This document shows, piece after piece, positions 24,682 to 35,700 of a stretch of DNA of 64,000 bases. The stretch covers positions 154,475 to 218,474 of the forward strand of contig JNVV01000048.1 in the NCBI GenBank assembly GCA_000733355.1, read 5' to 3'. The position numbers and the translations under genes were made by a program. The notes under the pieces were generated by a model that was not told where the DNA came from, searched no databases, and was given only the letters and a program-made list of their open reading frames with translations. How positions within the stretch are numbered: the first letter of the stretch is position 1; every line of letters begins with the position of its first letter. The stretch is from Falciphora oryzae (lineage: Eukaryota > Ascomycota > Sordariomycetes > Magnaporthales > Magnaporthaceae).

Positions 24682-24817
24682 GGTGAATCAATGTACCCTC
24701 AATTATGCGCATGACACACTCAACTGCATAAGACACGGGCCACCTCCAGCGCCCAAGCCCTGTTCGTGCAAATAAGAGAAATGCACTCTGGAGTAAATTG
24801 ATCAGAAATGAAGCTAT

Positions 24818-27196
24818 TCAAGTCAGGGCGGGATCAATCAAATCGCCTAGATCAGCCTTTTCGTCCTGATTATCGCGATCAGCAGTATCTGACGCGGAAG
24901 TCACGCTTCCCTCCGTATCTGTGCCCTCCGGAGAGGATACCTCGTAGTCCTCTGCCGTATATTTGCCCGGAAAAGAGACCCCCAAGGCGTAATCTGGGCC
25001 GTACTTATCTCGCCAGTAGAACCGCATTACCTTCCGGACCGTGCCCTCGTCTCGTGCCGTGAGGCGCCACGGCGTGTAGGGGGAGAGCGCCTCGGCAGGT
25101 TGCCAGGTAGGAGGAAGGGTAACGTCTTCTTCCCTATCAGATTGTAGGCGGGCAAGAAGCAACGCCTCTTCCTGCAGGGCATGGAACCGATCGTCGCGCT
25201 CCCGGCGCTGTTGCCAGTATCTGCCGAGGAGGGTTGCCTCGTTGGCGAGGGCATCTTCTTGAGGGCGCACGAGGTCGGCAATCTCTTTGCGCTTGGCCTT
25301 TTCTAGTCGCAGGCGCGCCCGCAACTGCTTAAGGCGCGTGCCCTCTTGTTGCCTATACTCTCGCAGCCAACGCTTGAGTATCCTTAACTCCATCTTCAGG
25401 TCTTTGCCTCGCAGGCGCCGGCGTTCCCTCCGTTTGAAAGCGAGGCGGTTGCCCTCGTCGTTGATCGCCCGCAGGCGCGCGTCGTCAACGGAGATCGGCC
25501 CAATCTTGGTAATCAACCTGTTCAGAGAGGCTCGTTGTTTGCGCTCAACTTGGGCTTGCTCGCGGCGGCGGAGCTCCTCGATCGCACGCGCGCCGGCGAG
25601 TATCGCGGCGTGGGTTGCCTTCTTCACCTTGGAGTAGACGTGAAGCATCGTTGGCGAGACGGCCCTGCCGGAATTGGCGGAGGAATGCAGGCGTTCTTCA
25701 AGCCAATCCTCGAACGGGATGATATCTGATAGATCTAACGTGGGAGTTGTAGCTTCTTTCCAGTTGCGCGCGAGTAAAGCGGGTGAGGGCGTTCTGACAG
25801 GAGGGTGAGGCTCGTCGTCGTCGTCGTAAAAAGAAGCTAAAAACTGACCTCGTTGCTCGATCCGGCGGATCTGCTCTGTAGCATCCGGGATATACCCAAC
25901 CTTCTGCGTTATAACGGCGGCTGATTTCGCGGAGGTCAACGGGTCCTCGAGATTATCAAGCACAACCTCCGGATTGAAAGGCCAAAGCCCGCACTTTGCC
26001 CACGCCGACTTCACCGTGCTGACTTTGAACGCGCGCTTCCGCATATTTTTGAGGCCGTCAAGAAACTCTGGGCGATCATAATCGACAGCGCCGTATTCAA
26101 TCTGGTGCCCGAGATCTCGCTGATGCGCAAATTTGTAGGCCGAGAAGATACCGACGTCAAGAGGCTGCAACTTGTGCGTTGTGTGCGGAGGCAAAGGGAA
26201 AAGGACGACTTTCGCCTGCTGGCACCTCTCCCAGAAGGGAAAGGTAAGGTGGGATCCGTGATTGTCGATCATCAACAAGCGGTAATCAGTAGGCGACGAG
26301 GGCTTTGAAAATTCGAGAAAATGATCCAACCAGTCAAGCGCGATCAGATCGTCAGTCCAGCCGTTTTCGCTCGTGGTAAGCTTCGTCCCCGATTGGAGAG
26401 AGTTGATTACGTGCTTCTCGCTGATATTGATCCCGACAATGATCAAGAACGGGGGGATCGTTGTACCGGCGGCTGAACAGGTCTCGATTATCGTCACGAG
26501 CGCGCGGTGATCCGGGTCGCTTTGGAACCAAGTCTCGATATCCGTATAGCACCAAACAACGCTACCCTCGAACACGCCAACCCGGAAGCCAATCTCGTCG
26601 GAGTTCCAACAGTTCCTGCGTTCGATCCGGTGCCGTTCAACGCATTGCGAGTACGAATCGAACCACTCTCTGATCACGGCTCTATCTTGGGCAGCGCGCC
26701 TTTCAAACGCTCGCGGCGTGCCTCGCACTCGTTTGAGCATTGACTTGTGCTTCGTAAGCCACGTTTGCGCCCATTTTTTCCTATCTTCTCGCGGCGGCGG
26801 GTGCCTCCGTCGGCTAACGATCGAGTTGACGGCTTGCGCGAGGGCGACGGCAGTGACGGGAAATCCTATTTAAAGGTATTTTATTAGGGAACTACGCCTG
26901 GATCAACATCTTTGCTAATGGGAGTTTCTCTAACCTGCTGATTGCCTCCAGTTAACCCACGCCTCCAAAGCGAGCTCTTCCGTATCGTCTAGGGCTTTAT
27001 TTAACCCTCCGTTTAATAGCCGAGATCCGGCGCCCTTCCGGCGCCTCTGGAGCGTGCGGGCGCTCAATCCGTAGTGCCTCGCGGCACGGGCGGCGGTCGT
27101 GAATCGTCCGTTTTCGATATCTTCAACGGCGGCGAGGACCCGGGCCTCGGCTATCCGCGCTCGATTGCGCTCCTTTTCGCTCTTGACCCTCGTCAT
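24818..27196 (-). CDS. Pogo/Fot1-family transposase (DDE superfamily, DD35D)
   Basis: A cut-and-paste transposase of 769 aa. Exons are 27196-26935 and 26865-24818; the 69-bp intron (GTTAGA donor, AATAG acceptor) joins QSAG|FPVTAV in frame. Residues 1-60 form an N-terminal helix-turn-helix (psq/CENP-B type: FTTAARAARHYGLSARTL). Residues ~88-150 form a second CENP-B-like HTH. The catalytic triad is Asp177 (NSDE), Asp288 (MIDNHGSH) and Asp324 (QPLDVG), so 35 residues separate the last two, as expected for Pogo. The C-terminal ~300 residues are Arg/Glu/Lys-rich and coiled-coil-like, making the protein longer than typical ~550-aa Fot1 transposases. The start is the first in-frame ATG; no frameshift is visible. 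Confidence 0.93.
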
Positions 27197-27374
27197 TTTG
27201 GTGCAATTTTGCCTCAAAAGCAGCGCGATACAGCAGAGTCGAGCCGAGATCCCTTACGGTAGGAGCGGGGTTGCCGATCAAAAACGCGTCACTGGGGTGG
27301 CGTGGGCATGCATGAGCCTGTGCAATATGCAGTTGGGGAGGTTACGCGCTAATTTGAGGGAACATTGAGTTACT

Positions 27375-27498
27375 GCTAATTTGTATGGGAAATAATGTCC
27401 CAAAAAAACGACAGATTGCCCCGAAAACGACAGATCGCCCCGCCGCACTCTATCCCCAAAGGGCCGATCGAGTGCGAGGCGCTTTTAGCCCGCACAAG
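27375..27498. repeat. Right 124-bp terminal inverted repeat of the Pogo-type element
   Basis: A perfect reverse complement of the left repeat, followed by the TA target duplication at 27499-27500. The stretch between this repeat and the transposase ATG (27197-27374) would hold the transposase promoter. Confidence 0.95.
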
Positions 27499-27500
27499 TA

Positions 27501-30101
27501 GTTGTAGCCTCGCGTGCGAGCAGACAGGGACGGAATATGTATCAACAGCCTGCCTTGCGAAACCCGGCAGTTCTACCCTATCTCAACCTAGTCAAATATA
27601 CCGCCACCCTTGATACCTGATCACATCAACTCCCACGGATCGTCTTTCTCTCCTTGGGTTCTCCTCTCTCCCGTTGCACCGTCGAGTCAGTCGATTGCGT
27701 GATTGGCGGGAAGCTGGATGTCTAGCCTGGGACTGGCCATGGTCCAAAGTATCGGATGCCGTGCGTAGCCCATGCCTTTTGACGATCCTTTCTACAAAGT
27801 CGAAATAATGACAGCCGGTCGATGCCGTGGTGGTCTCAACCCCCGCTGCGCTCGGACGACGGACTGTCACGACCGCCGCTGTGGGTGCAGGACTGAGATG
27901 GCTAAACTAGTAAACCCAGCTGTCACGATCAAGATGGAAAGGTAGGTATCCCGGCAGCATACGTACGCTATACGTTGGAGAGCGAGCAAGGACCCGTGTA
28001 ACTGGGTTTATATCCGGAAACGGATACTATTGCGATAGCACGTTGCCCATATATTTAGTCTTGGCGTAGCGGGACTGGGTCGTAGTCTCATGGGATTAGC
28101 ACAACAGCGAGATCGTCATATAGAAATATTAACACGAGGTCAAACGAGAGCCAAAGAAGTGACCGAAAGCTCGTCCCATCCAGACCATATCAAATCACAG
28201 CTATAAAGCGGGCATATATCTCCACGACCAAAAATGCCCCAATGATATGCGCGCCAGCACTGGAGAGTTGCATACACTTGACGTTTGCCATATCGTGGCT
28301 GCTCAATTATCGTGCGCCGTGGAAGGCGTCTCATCCAACAGTGGGCCTGCCGTCCTTTGCTTATGGAGCTCGGCCGTTGGAGGGCAAGCGGCGGCTGTAG
28401 TAGTTCCGTGGTCGTCCTCCACATGACATTTGGCAGCGCCGGTGTAATCTCGACCAGATACGACCGTAGAGGCCATCTGCCGGGGGATCGTGTCCATTGA
28501 TCCTACCTACGGTTGCTGTCGGGTATGCTTGGTACGGTCAGTCACGCCGTGACACGGTAAGATGGAAATGGGTGCGGTGAGAATAGTGTCTTTGATTTTC
28601 ACACTCTTCCTCCCCTTGTTGTTTTCCCAGCTGGCATTGCTCTTTTGCCGCTTGGAGCAAGGAACATCCGTCCGTGAGGCCCTGGCCACGGCCCAGGTCC
28701 CGACGTATCAACCGTCTCATGGAACGAGCAGCGGTCACCCCTCATCAACGAAGGGGTGATCCCCGCCCACCGACGGCCCTTCCTCCGCGCAGTGAGGGAG
28801 GAATCGGCCGAGTGGGTGGTCATCTGGACTCCTGCACGTCGCCGTCCGTGCGCGGCACCTGGCGTTGCATCACGTCGTTGCAACCAAGCATGGGGTCCAC
28901 AATCACATTCATTCACAGGTCAGGGTGGGCGGTAAACAAATGGGACGACGAGGAGGGATCAACGCGGGAAAGGAGGCGGAGGGAGAGAAATGCCCACGCT
29001 GACCTAGAAAAAACTGATACACCAACAGGTGGGTGCTTCGTCCCACATTTTCCCAAAAGAACATCAGCGGCTACAAGCAACCTGCTAAAAGAAATAGTTC
29101 CATATCTTTTTTCAATTAAAAAAATATATTTCGAAGTACCTGCACGTAGTGATAACACGTAGATTGGTTAAAAATTTCTTTATCCCATGGGTTCGTGGAG
29201 ATATGGGAGGTCACTTCTTTTTGGTGTATCAGTTTTTTTTTTGGTGAACGTGATGCCTTGACAAAAAGAGCAGGCCAGAAGAAAACGGAAACAGGGAGGC
29301 AAGACGTTGAGCATCCACTTTCTAGTGCCGTGCCGAATCCCTTGCCGGCGGAGACGCTCGCTGATTGGAGCGATGTTTTGGCGAGAGAGAGAAAAACAAA
29401 GTCAGCACGCTACCTAGCGGCAGCTCCTAAAAATGTCGGCGATGTACTGCAGGGGTGATCAGTGATCATCACCGAGAAAGGGAGGGCGGGACGTGCCTTT
29501 CTCCCCTCTCGGCTGTTCCTGACAAATAGGAGAGATTAAGGATGGGTGACGGTGAAGTATCCCCTTGAGTGCCGTTAAGGTGCAGTCTGCAGATCAGAGC
29601 CAGCCAGCCAACCAAAGCCTCAAAATTTCGATACTTCTTTTTGGGTGAGAGTTGGCCTACAAACCAAGTACCGGGCTAAGTTACTAGTACAGTGCGGTAC
29701 GCCAAATACCGCCTATTATTCTCGGAAAATCCGTACTGTACCAGCATAAAGACAAACAGGAGAAAGTCCGGGGGCCCATTTCCTATTGGGGACGCTGGCA
29801 CCCTAACGGCACTCAAGGGGATGAGCGAAGGAGCCGCTCGGGCAGATAACGTCACGTGGCTGACGCGCGAGAGTCGTGACAGCGATGTGGGGCGGCGGCG
29901 CGTGAACCGCATTGATCCGCGTGGACTCGCAAGGCTTCAGGCAGCGGTGGCCCGAAAGAGGGAACAAAGAAACAAGTCCGATTCTGAGAGGGCCGCAAGC
30001 CCAGGCCGCTGTCGCCTCGCCCCCTGTTGCTACTTCATTTGCTTCCTCCGAATGGCTTTCCAAAGACCACAGGACCGCGCTATGCTCCAGCTCGGCGCAT
30101 C
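27501..30101. other. Intergenic region between the transposon and EME1
   Basis: No gene is supported. It includes an AT-rich patch around 29080-29180, an imperfect inverted repeat at 29560-29821 (listed separately), and the EME1 leader. Confidence 0.55.
29560..29821. repeat. 24-bp inverted repeat pair upstream of EME1
   Basis: 29560-29583 and 29798-29821 are reverse complements with one mismatch in 24. They enclose about 214 bp, which itself contains a weaker inverted pair (GTACAGTGCGG near 29688 and CCGTACTGTAC near 29730). The layout resembles a short non-autonomous DNA element (MITE), but I see no clear target-site duplication. Confidence 0.6.
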
Positions 30102-32760
30102 ATGCCCGACATCATCGACCTCCTTTCTAGCCCGGAGGCCCCTGCCCTCGACCCCGCCTACCCGCCCTCGTCGCCCCTCCTGCTCCCGCCAACGCGGCTA
30201 CAGAAGTCAACGGCCGCTCCGGGTCAGCCGGTCAAGCCAGCCACGGCAAGGCTAGACTATGGCGTCGTCGACCTGACCGACGACTCGCCCCGCCCCGCGC
30301 CGTCGACGACCAATGCGTCGATTGATGCCGGTGGCCAGGCTAAGAGGAGTTACCCCGCAGCCAGTGGTGTCGCGCCCGGCGGCTTGTATCTCCTCTCTGA
30401 CGGCTTCGACACGACCGGTGATTTGGACTTTAGCGTCGTCGCTGCCACGCCCGACCCGGCGGAGCGGGCTGCCAAGCGGGCCCGGCTCTCCCCTGGCCGA
30501 GCCGTACGGAGCGGGGCGTCGTCGGAGAGAGCTGGAGGAGGCGGGGGAGGGGGGGCAACAGGTCGTCTGAACGGCGGCCGCTCACACCCCGCAGCCGCCG
30601 GCAAGCTCCATGCCCGGCCTGGCGTCCTGCAGCCGTCCGGCGCGGGGCGCTGGAACTCGGCCGCAGACCCGATCCAGCACTCGAGCTCCCCCGACCCCGT
30701 CCGCGCGCCTGACAGGAGCAACGGCACGTCGGCAGCGGCGCATCTGCCATCGCGCATGCGCCGCTACGACGAGTTTGAGGACCCCTTTGCCAGCAGCAGT
30801 AGCCCCGCTGGACCACCGGCTGCCGCTGCGACGACGGGACGGAAGGAGAACGACTACCCTCGCCTGACCAAAGTATCGATATCGGCGGCCGAGGGCGGCA
30901 AGGGCAAGGTGGGTGCTGCGCCGCCCGTCCTGAGCTTGCTGGACGATGATGACGACCCCTTTGCAAGTCCGGATGCCCGTCAGGCAGCGCCCCCTCCGGC
31001 CGCCGCCGAGAAAAAGCGGCAGAATCCCACGGCAGCCTGGGACCCTATAATATCCAGCTCTGCTCCGGAGGAGGTGATCTCTAAATCCCGGAGTGCCGGT
31101 GTTGGCTCCGTCTCGCCACGCCGACCGCCTCCCAAGGCGGCGATAGAGAGATCTAGGTCTGAGGTTATTGATATACTAGACTCCTCTGAGTGGGAGGGTG
31201 GCGGCGGCAGCAGGCCCGGTAGTGCCGGCACCCTCGCGTCCGACGACTCGCTCCCCGACGTAGAAGACCTGGACCTCTCCAAGATAAGGTCGGAGCGTCC
31301 CTCCGCCACTGGAAAGAAAGGGGGCCAGAGGAAAGCCATCGACAGCGCTGGCGGGGCGCCGTCATCCCGTACGGCGGCGACGAAACCCAGCAAGGCGGCG
31401 GGCTCGTCATCCACCGCGGCCGTGCCGAGCGCCGCAGAGAAGGCCGAGAAGGCGGCGGCCAGGGAGGCCGAGAAGGCGCGCAAGAAGCTGGAGAGGGAGC
31501 GGACGCGGGCGGAGAAGGCGGCCGAGAAGACGTGGGCGGCGGCCCTCGCCGAGATTAATAAGGCCCGGACCGACAAGAAGTATTCGACGCCAGAGATGAT
31601 GGTCGACCTGCCGGCCGGTTTCAACCCGACGGTCAAGCTTCAGGTCGAGACCCTGCTGGGCGAGCTCGAGGTCGAGTGCACCACCATTCCCCAGGAAGAA
31701 AGTGGGCATTCCGTCACCGACAGCGTCGTGACGTGGCGTCGCAAGGTCAAGAGCCGGTACGACGAGGAGCTGGGCCACTGGGAGCCGACGGCACTACGCA
31801 TTGAGGAGGAGGAGCACGTCCTGGTTCTCTTGCCCGCTGCCGAACTGGTGAACCTGGCGTTGGGCCGCGGGCAGGGCGTCGTCGGGGCAGCGGACGCCAA
31901 GCGAGAGGGCGCCACTCTCGACGACCACGTCGAGCAGATGCGGGCCCGGTTCCCGGGGCGCAAGCTCATCTACCTCGTCGAGGGGCTGCTTCTCTGGATG
32001 CGTAAGAACCGCACGGTCAGGAACCGCCAGTTCACCGCCGCCGTGCGCGGTCTCGCCGACGCCGGGCCGGCCGCGGCTGCACCGGAGCGGGCTGGGCAGG
32101 CAGGTACCGGCTCCCGGCGGCGCAAGAACGCGGCCCCGGCGCCCGAGTACGTGGACGAGGACGCTGTTGAGGATGCGCTTCTGAGCCTGCAGGTTGTCCA
32201 TGGGTCACTGATCCACCACACTGCCGTGCCCGTCGAATCAGCCCAGGTGAGTTGCCGCTACCCACCCCTCCATGCCTGTCCGTCTAGCTTCGCTACAAAT
32301 TCTGGTCATCTCTCTGTCAACCCCTAGCCCATCGATTTCCCATCCCTTTATGCTGACAAGAAAAACCCGCCCTCCCCGAAAGTGGATCGTGGCCTTCACG
32401 CAGCACATCTCGACGATACCCTACAAGCGCACGCGCGAGCGCGCCAATGACGCGGGAGCCGCCTTCTGCATGGACGCGGGCCAGGTGCGCACCGGCGACG
32501 GCGCCGCCGACACCTACGTGCGCATGCTGCAGGAGATCGTGCGCGTCACCGCTCCCATCGCCCACGGCGTCGCCGCCCGGTACCCCACCGTCTCGCAGCT
32601 TGTCAGGGGGCTCGAGGCGGACGGGCCCCTGGCGCTCGAGGCGGTGCCCCGGAGCGCCAACCGCGACGGCGAGCCCTCGGACCGCGCCGTCGGGCAGGCT
32701 GTTAGTCGGCGCATGCACAAGGTCTTTACGGGGCGGGATCCGGGGAGCACGGATGTGTGA
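30102..32760 (+). CDS. EME1: Crossover junction endonuclease subunit EME1
   Basis: The non-catalytic partner of MUS81. The heterodimer cuts branched DNA such as stalled forks and nicked Holliday junctions. Predicted length is 840 aa. Exons are 30102-32246 and 32383-32760; the intron (136 bp, GTGAGT donor) lies in the C-terminal half. Residues ~1-500 are disordered and Ser/Pro/Ala-rich, with a Lys/Glu/Ala helix at about 445-485. The ERCC4-like fold follows at about 510-700 (KLQVETLLGELEVECTTIP, then VTWRRKVKSRY and the FPGRKLIYLVEGL core), and the C-terminal helix-hairpin-helix-like part is encoded by exon 2. The short acidic-hydrophobic motifs MPDIIDLLSSP, VVDLTDDS and VIDILDSSE look like SUMO-interacting motifs. 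The start at MPDIIDLLSSP fits fungal EME1 N-termini; the open frame upstream has no ATG. Confidence 0.88.
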
Positions 32761-35700
32761 GGCGGACGGGGGTGGGTTTGTTCGGCGGGATGGGAGGTGG
32801 TTGGGACATGAGGGCCAGGGGCGCTGCTTTGATCTGGGACTTCTTGTCTCTGCTACATATGTGTCGGTTTATGTGCTACGACTGTGATGAATGTATCATA
32901 CACTATAGATCCAAGGTTTGAACTCGGCTCGGTTGTATTCTGTGCCTTTGGGCAACCCCTTGTTTTTGCCTCTGGTCTCTGTATAGTAATTACTTGCCTG
33001 GTGAGAACATCTACGCTTTTTTTTTTTTCTTTGGTGGCAGAACCGGAGTCCCTGGCATCTGGGGCCTCGGTGAGTTGTTACTGGCTTAGTATACTCGATT
33101 ACTAGTACCCGTCAATGCAGGTGCGTACGTTTTCTAGTTGGTACAGTGGGCAGATGGTTGATCTCGAAGTGACTGTGCCGTAGGTATCGCCTTTTTCCGG
33201 ATACCACCCTCCCCGTGCGTGCGAGACTGGCGGGATGAAAACAGCTTCTTACTTCTCTGTTCAGCTAACTCTAAGTTTGCCCTCGCCACACCTACGTCCC
33301 TGTTGAGCAAGAAACAGCGAAGCCCTTGGACACACGAGCTATATCACACTGCGGAGCTATCGAGGCACTCGGCGCCTGTCTAGTTCTGCCTCTTTCTGGC
33401 AAGATATTTCCTGAAAACTCCCTAGACGACCAAGCAGCTGGCTACGTGGCGTTGTGTGCTAGAGATTGAGGCCTCCTAGTAAGTACCTAGCGAAGAGATG
33501 GTTTATGTGAACAGATAATCCCGCCAGCGACATGAACTTCCATCGCTCCTCGCGTCTTTCAGTGGATGTAACAGGAACAAATGCGTTGTAGAATGGATGC
33601 ATGCCAAGACTCTCCAAGCTTCGATGCGCCTCACTCCTCTCAGCGCTACGTTACAGATGTTCTGATCCCCACGTCGATCGCCGAGTGGGTGCCTGACTTC
33701 ACCCAAGGAAGCGTGCAAGCCTACCAAGACTCGTACCGCTCGGCCACTCCGGCGCTTAGGCACCTTGGCGACGGGCTTTTGTTTCCCTTTTCTGAGAATT
33801 ATCTGGCCGGTACGTTGCAGCGTTATCGCCCGATCGCCGTCGCAGTCAACCGGAGCAGCACTACCTTCTCGCCGTCCGAAAAGAGCCAGCCGATTATCTC
33901 CGTCAAAGGAGCGCGCTCCCATGGCCTTTCTCCCGGCCGGACGAGCGGGGAGGGGTGAGGAGTCGGAAGTCTATTTTGGTATGATTGCCGCCCGCGGCGT
34001 TGGGAGAGGGAACAAGACACAGCATGGCCGAGACAGCCGGGCCTGTTTGTGCCCAAAAGCAAAAGCATCGACGGCGGGCACGCGGACCGGGCTGGCCGCA
34101 CTTCCTTTTTCCCTTCTCTGTCGTTCTTCTCCAAGCAAGCACTGTTGTCTGTCCCCGAGGGTGTGGGCAGACCAGCAGACGGCCATGAGGCAAAACGGAT
34201 GCGAGCAGAAGGGGGCGCTCCGAAGCCTGCAGTTCCTGCTTGGTCGGCAGTTGCGGATATGCGGGAGATACAGTAAGGACTGCGTATATACAGTGTGTGT
34301 ATGCGCGTGGATATTGTCGACCCCCTTTTTTCGGTATAGAAGGTTGGAAGGAGGCTGAGTTACTTCGTGGCTATCGCAATCGCAAACCATCTCCACTAGT
34401 TGGGGAATCGAGCGTCATGACCAAGGCTCGTAAAAAAAAAAAAAAAAAACGCGTCAATACCGTAACACCGTACCGCCTCGAGCGATGTTGGTTGGTTCCG
34501 GGGTTTCTTGAAATGGAAAGAGATCATGCGCGGGCTCATCCCCTTTTTTTCACTCCCCTTTTTCAGGATAACCTGGTTGCGGACTGTTGCGGTGGGGGAG
34601 GTCGGGTGGCTCCCTTGTCACTCCAAGACTCTCGGCACACCGGACCGGGCTTTGTGGATGGGTTGGACGATGGGGCGGCGGCCGGAGTGTTGGAGCACGC
34701 GACATTAGGACCTTCGCCCTCGCGCGGGTGGAAGGCCCGCCACCGGTCATTGGATATCAAGCCACGAAGCAACGGCACTGTTGGGGGTCACGGCGTGGAG
34801 CTGGCAGCAAGCAGCATTGTCCCGTATCCATTCAAATACCAAAGGCCGGCCAAGGCGGCACAGAATGGGAGTGTCATCGCTCGGCATATCCCCCTGTAGA
34901 GCCGGTCGCGAGCCCAATAAACAAAAGCCTTGGTTGGCGTGAGGTTATCACATACGGTGTGTATAGGCAGCATTCCAGCCACGCCTGGCGGGTTCTGTTG
35001 TATCATTTTCCTTCCCTTTGTTCCTTTTGCTGCCCAAGACTCCGAGCCAAGACGCTACGGGGGACCTAGCAACGCGCCACAACCTTTTGCCATGCATACC
35101 AGGACACCGAGAATGATGGGTCACGGGGAAAGCCACCATGCAGTCTGTCGACAAAGAAAATAAAAAAGCGCAAACAACGACCCACGCAAGCTTGTTTGCC
35201 CGGAGGAAAAGGAGGTGAGGGCGCTGTGTCTGGTATGATCCTCATGTTGGCGAACAACACGAAGGAAGTGGGCCGGCAAAGACCCATTTCCCATTTCATG
35301 GAGCTGACTGCACAACATCTTTTTTCATCAATGACGCCGGCGTTGAATACAGAACTAACATGGAGCGGAAACGAGGAGAGGAAAAACGGGGCTCCGGTCT
35401 GGGCGAGACTTGGCAGCGGCTGCTCCGGGAAGTGGTGCCCAGGTCGTTTTTTCTTTGTTGGGCCCCCTGTTTTTCTTCTGCCCTTGTGTCGTGTGCTCCG
35501 TGAATCTTATAAACGAGCGGCGGATAAAGCGGCATCTTGGTGTTTCCACAGGTCGGCTTCCAACGACGGGGACATGCATTCATGTCGTGGGGTGCCAGGG
35601 AGGCCAGGAGGCAGGAACATCAGGGCTTGGAAGGCCGGGAGAATGGTTGCGTGTTATTGATGCAATTTCGAACCTGTCTCGAAGGCGCTGGCTCCCCATG

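Larger units (their letters stand above)
24558..27498. mobile_element. Fot1/Pogo-type DNA transposon, apparently intact
   Basis: A 2941-bp element bounded by perfect 124-bp terminal inverted repeats (24558-24681 and 27375-27498). It is flanked on both sides by the dinucleotide TA (24556-24557 and 27499-27500), the target duplication of the Tc1/mariner superfamily. The inverted repeat continues imperfectly another ~35-40 bp inwards on both sides. It carries one minus-strand transposase gene with one intron and no stop codons. Perfect TIR identity and an open transposase argue for a recent insertion and against mutation by RIP at this copy. It sits in an intergenic region, so it disrupts no visible gene. 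Confidence 0.93.
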
